NCBI RefSeq assembly: GCF_002554705.1
Contig: NZ_PDEP01000009.1
Coordinates: 1 to 64,000 of the forward strand
Source: Longimonas halophila
Lineage (GTDB): Bacteria; Bacteroidota; Rhodothermia; Rhodothermales; Salinibacteraceae
DNA: 64,000 nt
Reading direction: 5' to 3'
The translations under genes were made by a program, and so were the position numbers. Positions 27,620 through 36,500 of this stretch are shown piece by piece; positions within the stretch are counted from its first letter, which is position 1, and every line of letters starts with the position of its first letter. The notes under the pieces were generated by a model, which had not been told where the DNA came from, did no database searches, and saw nothing but the letters and a program-made list of their open reading frames with translations.

Positions 27620-28696
27620 ATGACAACCTCGGCGCACGACTTTCTCTTCGAACTGCTGGAAACCCCCAGTCCGACCGGCTTCGAAACTGCTGGGCAGCGC
27701 GTGTGGACGCAATACGTGGATGGCTTTGCCGATGATGTCGATTCAGACCCGTACGGCACAGCCTGGGCCGTGGTACACGGGTCCCATGACGATGCCCCCC
27801 GCCTCATGCTCGATGCCCATGTCGACGAGATTGGGTATATGGTGCGTCACATCACCGACGAGGGCATGATCTACGTCAACCGCATTGGCGGCTCCGACCG
27901 CGCCATTGCCCGGGGACAGCGCGTGCGCATTCTGGGCGACGATGGTGAGGTGCTGGGCGTGGTGGGCAACACCGCTATTCACCTGCGCGACCGAAGTGAT
28001 GAATCCATTCCCAAAGTACACGAACTGTTTGTCGATATTGGGGCCGACAGCGCCGACGATGTGGCCGAGCGCGGCATCCGTGTAGGCCATCCCATGGTCA
28101 TGGACATGTCGCCCGCGCATCTCACCGACTCGCGCATCACGGCGCGCGCCATCGACAACCGGCTGGGCGGATTCATCATGGCCGAGGTGCTGCGTCGTCT
28201 GGCTGAGCAAGACGAACCCGCAGCATGGACGTGTGTAGCTACCAACTCGGTGCAAGAAGAGATTGGCGGGCATGGCGCCAAGATGATTACGCATCGCCTG
28301 CAGCCAGATGCGGCGGTGGCGTTCGACGTAACCCACGCGACCGACTCGCCGGGCATCAGCGCAACGCAGCACGGGCAGATTAAGCTCGGCAAAGGGCCTA
28401 CGGTAACGCATGGCACGTCGAATCATCCGCAGGTAGTCGAGCGCCTCATGCAAGCGGCTGAAGCCCACGACATTGCGCTGCAGCACGAGCCCTCCAGCCG
28501 CCGCACCGGCACCGACACCGATAGTATCTTCCGCGTGCGTGCGGGCGTCCCCAGCGCTTTGGTGTCCGTACCGCTGCGGTATATGCACTCAACCGTCGAG
28601 GTGGCCGACACAGACGATATCGAGCAGTGCATTAACTGGCTCGTCGCCTTCGTGAACGATCTGGAGGCCGATGCAGCATTCGACAGCGGGTTGTAG
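27620..28696 (+). CDS. M42-family aminopeptidase
   Basis: A 358-aa metallopeptidase. Metal ligands and catalytic residues are visible: LDAHVDEIGYMV (His67 and nearby Asp), ARAIDNRLGG (bridging Asp), SVQEEIGGHGAK (catalytic Glu pair), FDVTHATDSPG (Asp) and a His in the C-terminal third (STVEVADTDDI region). A substrate-site segment SSRRTGTDTDSI precedes it. M42 enzymes form dodecameric shells that trim short peptides in the cytoplasm. The ATG at 27620 begins the usual short N-terminal helix; the upstream ATG-like codon at 27602 adds nothing conserved. Confidence 0.92.
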   Translation: MTTSAHDFLFELLETPSPTGFETAGQRVWTQYVDGFADDVDSDPYGTAWAVVHGSHDDAPRLMLDAHVDEIGYMVRHITDEGMIYVNRIGGSDRAIARGQRVRILGDDGEVLGVVGNTAIHLRDRSDESIPKVHELFVDIGADSADDVAERGIRVGHPMVMDMSPAHLTDSRITARAIDNRLGGFIMAEVLRRLAEQDEPAAWTCVATNSVQEEIGGHGAKMITHRLQPDAAVAFDVTHATDSPGISATQHGQIKLGKGPTVTHGTSNHPQVVERLMQAAEAHDIALQHEPSSRRTGTDTDSIFRVRAGVPSALVSVPLRYMHSTVEVADTDDIEQCINWLVAFVNDLEADAAFDSGL

Positions 28697-28848
28697 GCGG
28701 AGGGACGTCTTGCAGTGCAGTGCGTTGTAACGCCATGACGAGGACACAACACCCACTGCTTGTGCGTGCCGGGTTGTTTGGTTGCGCATCTGCCCCTGCA
28801 CAACAGCCCGGTGCAACTGCTTGTTGTCTTTTGTAGGCCTGCTGTGCT

Positions 28849-29544
28849 ATGTCTCGACCGCGTGTTGCTGTTATCATCCCCACGCTGAACGAAGCTGTGT
28901 GCATTGCCGATACGCTACGCCGCGTGCATGCGCTGCCAGGACCGGTTGAGTGTATCGTGGCTGATGGTCATTCCACGGATGAAACGCGCGCCTACGCCTC
29001 CCCTTATGCCACGGTCTGCACCAGCCCACGGGGGCGCGGGCGCCAGATGAACATGGGCGCTACTCGGGCTACGGCGTCTATTCTTCTGTTTTTACATGCA
29101 GATACAACTGTTACGCCAGCAGCATGGAGTGCAATGCACCGCGCGCTACAGCGCCCCTCGGTGCAAGCCGGTACGTTCCGGCTGACCTTCGACCGCTCTA
29201 CACCACTGTTGCGTTTTTACGCATGGTGCACCGGCCTCAACTGGTGGGGATTTGCCTTTGGCGACCGAGGGCTCTTCATTCGGCGCACACATTTTGAGGC
29301 GATTGGAGGCTTCGCCCCGATTTCCATCTTCGAAGACCTCGACATGGCCCGACGGCTGTGCACGCAGGGCGGATTTCAGTTTGTGGATGCGCCCGTTGTT
29401 ACATCGGCCCGGCGGTTTCGGGCGGTGGGCACGTTGCGCCAGCAGATGCAGAACGCGTGGCTTTGGCTTCGCTACATGACGGGTACGCCGCCCGCTAAGA
29501 TGGCCAACGCCTATGCATACAGCAACGACGTGCGCCGCACCTGA
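28849..29544 (+). CDS. Family 2 glycosyltransferase, TIGR04283 type
   Basis: A 231-aa GT-A fold protein. N-terminus VAVIIPTLNEA is the nucleotide-sugar binding strand; VADGHSTDET gives the first acidic motif; GRGRQMNMGA and LLFLHADT (DxD-like) follow. GDRGLFIRR and FEDLDMARRL complete the active-site region. This set is typical of the TIGR04283 subfamily, sometimes linked with arsenosugar or membrane-lipid loci. No arsenic gene is near. The acceptor and donor are unknown. It is 152 bp after the peptidase gene and probably transcribed separately. Confidence 0.88.
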   Translation: MSRPRVAVIIPTLNEAVCIADTLRRVHALPGPVECIVADGHSTDETRAYASPYATVCTSPRGRGRQMNMGATRATASILLFLHADTTVTPAAWSAMHRALQRPSVQAGTFRLTFDRSTPLLRFYAWCTGLNWWGFAFGDRGLFIRRTHFEAIGGFAPISIFEDLDMARRLCTQGGFQFVDAPVVTSARRFRAVGTLRQQMQNAWLWLRYMTGTPPAKMANAYAYSNDVRRT

Positions 29545-29616
29545 GCAGGCATTCGCGCGAGAGGCGGCACGAGGTCCGTTAGCGCGATGTATTGGCATTG
29601 GGTTGGCAGGGTGCGT

Positions 29617-29895
29617 CTACCGGTAGTAGCCACGTTCCTCGTCGCGTACGCGCACCACTTCCTTGACCTCGTCAGAGTCGAGTGTGCCTTCGCTCATGCG
29701 GTCGAGCAATCCGGCAATCTGGCTGCCCTTGTTGGGGGCCTGTCGCCATTCGGGATGGGCCTGTTCGACCAGGCTCACCAGGATGCGCAGGTACGGGTAG
29801 CGTTCGGCGGGCGAGTCGAGCTCGGCAACGGCTTGCGAAAAGAGTTCGGCATTGCGGCCAACCTGGCGGTCAACCATCTTGTCGGTGTAACGCAT
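29617..29895 (-). CDS. Small hypothetical protein, possibly DUF4290-like
   Basis: A 92-aa charged, helical protein. The segment QVGRNAELFSQAVAELDSPA followed by ERYPYLRILVSL and HPEW loosely resembles the N-terminal part of DUF4290 proteins of Bacteroidota, which share a GRN...D..ER pattern; the match is from memory and weak. It ends RVRDEERGYYR. No signal peptide or metal motif. It is divergent from the 94-aa gene at 30118, with a hairpin in between. Confidence 0.65.
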   Translation of the reverse strand: MRYTDKMVDRQVGRNAELFSQAVAELDSPAERYPYLRILVSLVEQAHPEWRQAPNKGSQIAGLLDRMSEGTLDSDEVKEVVRVRDEERGYYR

Positions 29896-29936
29896 AAAAT
29901 AAGCAGGTGACGTTCAAGACGTGTTAAATGAGAGCG

Positions 29937-29963
29937 CACGTCCTCACATAGAACGAGGACGTG
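29937..29963. other. Hairpin in divergent intergenic region
   Basis: Perfect 9-bp stem CACGTCCTC (29937-29945) / GAGGACGTG (29955-29963) with a 9-base loop, between two divergent small genes. With no U-run it is more likely an operator-like or leader structure than a terminator. Confidence 0.45.
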
Positions 29964-30117
29964 GGTAGGTAGATGCAGTGCTACGTTGCAATAGGCAAGG
30001 GTGTTGCACGAAGTTGGCAAAGCCAGCATTGGGAGCCATGCCCAGCGGGGCAACGAATCTCCCACCCGGCGCTTCCGTTAAGCATGGTGTCTTGATGACC
30101 AACCCGCTACAGGTGTT

Positions 30118-30402
30118 ATGAGTACGCAGTCTGGCGAGCACACGAGCGCCTATCGGCTTGAGTTGCTGCCTACCGTTCCCGCGTTTCACCGGCGTGCCCT
30201 ACGCGACAAGGAGTTCCGCAAAGGGCAGTTGGTGTACTACGGGCCGCATCCCTCGTTTTATGGTATCGGGGAGGTAAAGCGCGTCAACGGTCCCAACATC
30301 GCGGTCGATTTTCGGGGAACCGGCTCGTTTGATGTCCACGAAGAAATTATGGACCAGCGCTACCTCATCCGCATCCCGAAAGAAAAGATGGAGCAGCTGT
30401 AG
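30118..30402 (+). CDS. Small hypothetical protein with predicted beta-barrel core
   Basis: A 94-aa protein. The middle (residues ~35-80) is KGQLVYYGPHPSFYGIGEVK followed by GPNIAVDFRG and FDVHEEIMDQRYLIRI. The alternating pattern and Gly-containing turns suggest a small SH3- or CarD-like beta-barrel that could bind nucleic acid or protein. The N-terminal 30 residues look helical or disordered. No family was recognised. The neighbours are a divergent small gene and the convergent sprA, so context gives no clue. Confidence 0.7.
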   Translation: MSTQSGEHTSAYRLELLPTVPAFHRRALRDKEFRKGQLVYYGPHPSFYGIGEVKRVNGPNIAVDFRGTGSFDVHEEIMDQRYLIRIPKEKMEQL

Positions 30403-30538
30403 CACCACTTGAGGAGGATAGCCCGGGCATCTGCAACCGCACTGTCGCGTCACCGCAAGCTCCTCTGCAGAAAATCCCCTCTGAAGGACCGCATTTGAAG
30501 ATATTCTGTGCACGGATTACACCGAAGTGCGCATCCGT

Positions 30539-33500
30539 TCAGTTCTCGGCCAGGTCAATGATGAACGTAAAGCCGCCTTCTACTTCTGTGAACGAGGGGC
30601 GGCGGTTATCGCCATCGAACTTCTCATACGAGATAAACAGACTGCCATTCACCCGGTCGCTAATCTGATAGGTTAACTTGGGCTCAATGGTGGTACGCAC
30701 CGCCTCGGTCTGGGTCGACACATTATCGCCTTCCAGGGCCTGACTTACAGAGAAATCGGGGTCGCCTGCGGCCTGCCGGAGGGCGCCTGCGAGCAGAAAG
30801 CGCTGGTCGTCTTCGGCCCTGCGGCTACCTGACAGAGAGAGCGTAATGGTGTTGTCGACGCGTCCGAGTGGAAGGAGCGGAATATCGAAGCCCTGGCTCC
30901 GAAAGTTTAGCGAAAGCGAGAGTTCGTTGGTCCGGCTTTCTTCGATGTTGAGGTTCGAAGTGCTCAGGAACACCGTGGTGCTTGTATTCCAGTCGATACT
31001 GGTGCTGAACGACGAGGACCAGCGCAGATCGACCCCAATGAGCGGGTTGAACTGCCGGTCGATGGTGGTGCCTCGCACGTTGTAGGTGGGGCGCGTGTAC
31101 GAGCGAGACGCCCCCCCTATAGCCACCGAGGTGGTGTCGCCAGCGGTATCGCGCAGGTCGAACTGGGACTCGAAATTCCCACTGTAGCTGTGCTCCAGGG
31201 TTGCGCTGTTAACGACAGAGCGGATGAACGGCCAGTCGCCCAAGCCCGAGTATGAAACATTCCAGTTAGGGAGCGGCATGGGTAAGAATCCGCTCTGCCC
31301 AATGGTGCCCAGTCCTCTCAGGTAGGCCCGACGCGTATCCAGCGCCACGCTCTTGTTCGTGAGGGCCAGATCAACCGCATCAAACACAGTCCCCGGATCG
31401 GCGTCCTGCGTACTCCGCAGCCGATCAATCTGGCGAGACACGAGGGTCTCGTAACTCCCAAAGGCCCAGGTGGTAAGCGCATTGGTATTCGACTCGGTGC
31501 GGCGCCGCTCCAGTTCGCCTGTGGGAAAGCCGCGTTCGTTGAGAGCGGGAAACAGATCGGTAGAGGTATTTTTCGACCAACTCACGTTCCAGTTTAGATC
31601 TACCTGAAGGGCAGGACTGAGCTGAAAGCCCGTGCGGCCCTCCAGGCGGTCGGTGTTGCCAAGAATGTTGGATGTAATCGTGTCGAGCGAATCGCTGTCG
31701 ACCAGGCGGCGGTCGTTGCTGAGCGAGCGCTGAAAGCCAAATCGGTACCCAAGCGAAGGCCCTTCTCCACGTAGTGCATCGACCAGGCTGTACGAGGTCT
31801 GCACGGTGCCGTCGTCGCGAAGCTCCCCGATGTTGTTGAGCGTGGTGGTGCGGTCAGCGGTGTAGTTGACGGAGAGCGGTGACATGTCGATAATGGCAAG
31901 GGCCAGGCGCTGCCCCAGGTGCAAGGGGTTAGGCAGCGGAATGTCGGGCAATGGAATTCCGCTTTCGTCATCGTCATTAGCCCCATCATCATCAGACTCG
32001 CCTTCGTCTTCAGCGTCCTCATCATCGGACGAGGGTGCGCGGTCCGATTCATTCTGGCGCTCGCGCACGGCGGTACGCCAGCGCTCTACGAACCCGAACC
32101 GCCCCCACACGCGGCTCGGGTCAAAGGTCATGCCGCTGCGCAGAGTAACCCGGTTTGTGGCCGTAGCGCCCTGTAGTGTGCCCTCACTGGCATTCTGCCA
32201 CTGATAGTTCGAGCTGTACGAGATGTCTTGTAGGCGAATCCAATCAAAGGCGTCGCCCTCCAACAGGCTCGGCTGCAGGGTTGCGCTGAAGCGCTGGTTG
32301 TAGGTGTTGGTGCGAGGGCTTCCGTCTCCAAAAAAGATGGATTCGAAGACGTCGCCTTCGGAGCGGGTGCGTAGGCGCTCTTCGGCGAACACACGTCCAG
32401 CATCCACCTGGGCCTGGGTAACGTCGCCATCAGCGAGGGCCTGATCGAGGGTTTTGCCATCAATGGTGCGTTCAATCTCGGTTTGGGTGCTGTCTACCAC
32501 AAGCACGGTGCGGTCGAAGCGGCTGCCCAGGTCGGCCAGGCTCTGTTCGGTATTGGTATCGAAGCTGGTGGAGAGGAACGAGAATGGCGTATACTGCAGC
32601 TGCCCGCCGCGGCTGTGTGTGAAGCGCTGATTCTCGCGAAACGGGTTCTCGATTCGATTCGGCAGGCGGTTGGTATTCGCGCGTAGCGCCGTAGAGCGGG
32701 TGCGTTGACGTGTGAAGGAGCGATTGACACTGGTGTTGAATCCGACCGCGTCGGGCACGTAGTTCCAGCTTAGCTGGCTCAAGCGTTTCAGCACCGGCCA
32801 GTCGGGCAGAAAGCCGAAGGGGCTCAGTGTGCGCGGCTCGCCAAATGAGACGTTATAGTCGAAGCTGCCCGACCAGCGCCACGAGTTGTCGATGCGCTGG
32901 CGCGGGCTGCGCCCCTCGCGGTCACTGTAGCTCGCGTTAAAGGCCAGCGCGTCGACCGTGTAGCGCATCAGCCGGCTCGATGAGTTGCTCTTGTCGAGGC
33001 TTACCGTAAGCGAGCGGTTGAGGCTGTACGTTTCGGACGCGGTGCGCAGGCTGTCGAGCGCACGCGAGCGGGCGGTTTCCCCCAGCGCCGGGTTGTCGTT
33101 GATCTGGGCCTCGACCTCGCTCAGGCGCACGTCGCCACGGTTTGGATCGAAACGAGGGACAGTGGTATTCGAGCGCACCTCCATGGTAACAGGGATGCGC
33201 CAGTTGTGGCGTGCCGGAAGAAGCTTGTCGAGATTCACGTCGGTGCGCAGCGTCCACGATTCCGTATTGCTCTGGTCGCGCTCGGCCAGGGTGCTCGACA
33301 GGCCGCCGAAGCCGTCGGTGCTGCGGTTGAAGTTGCCTCGCACAGTGGCAAAATCGGCCAGTTCCACATCGGCCTGAGCCGTAGCTGCCCAGCCGCCCTC
33401 CTCGTCGTATCCCGACACGCGCAGCTCGTCAACCCAGAGGGTCACATCGCGCAGGGGGACCGTGTCTTCACCGACGTGTCGCACGCCAATCACAATGTTG

Positions 33501-36500
33501 TTCACCGAGTTGAGAGAAGGCGTACCTTTGATCCCGATGCGCGCGCCTTCGGGCGAGGCGCGCAGCGGCACCCGTACTGTACCGTCGTTGCCAACATTGC
33601 TAAACAGCGAGTCGACGGGGGCGCCGTTGGCGTCGCGTGCCACCTTAAGCTGATTAAGGGCCGACACCGTGATGTTCATCTCGTTCTCGCGCGGCCACAG
33701 GTCTAGTCGAGTTTGGCTTCCATCGGGGAGGTCGCTCGCCGTAAGGGGCTGCTCGTACTCGTAGTAGTCGTCGACTTCGTTGGTGCCAAACCGCACGAAC
33801 AGGCGCAGGTTGTCGTTAAGCGCCGCCTTTGTAATCGCTGACGAGTTGGCGCCGTGCAGATGCGTGTACATCCGGATGTTAGCGTACTTGAGCAGGTCGA
33901 GGCCCTGCGTGTAGGTCTTGAACACCCCGCGCTGCGTCCGTGCAGGCATCTCATCGACGCTAATCACCATCGACTGCTCGCGCGCCAGGCGCTGCGCTCC
34001 CCGGCTGGTGCGGTCGCGCCCGATGATCGTGCCCAGCGGCGGGGCGTACGTCGGGTCTTCTTCGTTGTTGATGCTGGAGATCTGCAGCGTACCGGGGCCC
34101 GGCATCAGCGAGTCTTCGGTAGCCACCGGTTCGGAGGCCTGCCACTGGCTACCCACCAGCTCGAACGAAGCCATGCGAATGGTGATGGGCACGTCGTGGC
34201 CGCGCGTCCACAGCCGCATCGACTCGATGCGGTTGAAGTCGTCGATCTCGCCCACGCGGCGGGTGAACTCGCGCACGGGCACTCGCGCCTTGTACCAGCC
34301 ATCGCCCACCTCGCTCACAATGTAGTTATCCGTGTTTTCGGGGCGAGCCTGCTCCTGGAGCGTAGCACGGCTGAGCGGAATGTCGTACTCGTAGTAGTTA
34401 TTTTCGAGATCGACGCTACCGGTGAAGCTGAGGTCTTCGGTGTTGGGCGAGCGTGAGCGTCCACGCCCCTCCGACACGTTGGTAGCCAGGCGGCTCTGTC
34501 CCTCAAATGTATTCAGTTCCAATCCCGCAAAGTAGCGGCTGAAGCGCTGCTGAATGGTCGCTCCATTCGGGTAGAGAGCGGGTGGGAAGAAGTCGGGATC
34601 CTCGTAGAAAACGTTGTTGCTATAGAAGTGATAATCATCAGCGGCCGGGTCGCGTTGAGCGCGGGCAATTTCTGCATCAAGACGTTGCTCTTGGGCCGGC
34701 GTAAGACCGGCGCGGTTAACTGTGGACAGCGCATCCAGAAAGCTGCGATAGCGAAACTGCTCGGTCAGGGTTTCCGGATAGTCGCCAGGATGCGATGACA
34801 CAAGCCCGTTGAGCCCCAGGTCTTGCGTGCATCCGGCGTTTACGTCTACGGTACCGTTCTGCTGGCCGCTGGGCAGGCGGCTCCACGGGTTGAACGAAAA
34901 GGTGCCACCGAAATTGCACGAGAGACCGTCCTCCGCATTGAGGCGTCCGTCGGGAATCACATCTTCGGAGATGGTGCCCAGGTTCAGGTGCAGGGTGGCA
35001 TCGTCTCCGGCATCTTCCTGTTCATTTTGAGGATACGGCTTAAATATGAACTCGACGAACTCCACATTCTGGAGCGAGAAGTCGGTATAGCCTTCGGGCA
35101 GCGAGCGCGTCATGCCGCCCCACACCTCGTCGGGGCGGCGGATGAATTCGTCTAAGGCACGGGTGTAGTTATAGGGGCCACGCTGGTAGGGCGAGAAGTA
35201 CAGGTCGAGGGTGCGTAGGGTCGGGTCGGTTTCGCCGCGCAGGTCGCGCCCCGGAAACACGTCGCGCGTGTCAACCAGTTCGGTGGCTTCAGGATTGCCT
35301 CGCACCGAGGAGCGATCGGCCACGCGGTCGCGGTTGCTGGTATTGAGCTGGTACCATCCGAAGAGGCCGCGCCAGTTGGTGCGCAGCGAGTCATCGGTCA
35401 GGGTAGGAGATTCGGGGGATTCGCCCGGAAAAAGCGGAGGGGCAGACACCGTCCACGCCTCCGGCTGGGCGCGCAGCGAGAAGGTGTTCCGGAAGCCTTC
35501 GAAGTCGTCGATAAACGAGACGCCGCTCAGCTCGTCGGAGTCGAAGTCGAAGCCTTCGTCTTGGAGGTCTTCGCGAGCGCGGGTGAAGGCATTTGTTTCG
35601 GCGTGGCCCGGACGCAACTGCGCAAACTCGCCCGAGACCGAGACGCGGCTGTCGGCGCGGGTCTGGAGGAGCGGCAGGGCATCGACCGTACGCGTGAGCC
35701 AGTCGGGTTCGAGGTCAACGGTTCCATCCACGCCCCAGATGGTGTTTTGGATGGGCTCCTCGCCAATCCGAAACTTGTCGGTAGGGGCACGCTCGCTCAG
35801 GCGCATCAGGGTAGCGCCCACCGAAAGGCGCTCGCGCACGCTGTAGTCGGCCCGCGCGCCCAGCAGCGTTTTCTGCTGAATCTGGGCCAGCGTATTCTCC
35901 TCGTAGTTAATCTCAATGTCGCGTCCGGCGGTCAGGTACGTTGGGTTCGTAATGCTTACCGTGCCACCCTGGTAGTCGACCACGTAGTCGACACCCTCTT
36001 GCAGGGTGGTGCCGCCCGACTGCACCTCTACTGAGCCCTGTACGATACCGGCAAACGCATCCAGGTCGAAGAACTCCTGCACACTGCTTTGGAACGAGCC
36101 TCGAATCTGATAGACGTTGTCGCCGCTGTTATCGCGGGCGGTTTCTTGCTTGAGGCGATACAGGTCGCGAAAGGCAAATTCCTCGCCGGTAGCGGCCGAA
36201 CTGCCGCTTTCGGTGGCTACGTCAATAATCCGCTGCCCGAATGGCTCCAGATACGGAAAGATGAGCAGCCCGGTACTCGGCTCAATAGTAACGCCCGGAA
36301 TAAAGTCGAACTCGTTATCGGGGCGCAGACTGCCGTCTTGGTCGAGGCGGTCGAGGCCCAAGGCCTGCAGGAGCGGCGTTTGACCAGTCACTTCGGTAAT
36401 TGTGTTGGAGGCCGACTGTCCAGAGGGCGCGTAGTCGATGTCGAGCTCGAAGTTGTCGGCGTCGAAGTTGCGCCCACGGAGCGGGTAGATGTTGCGCATC

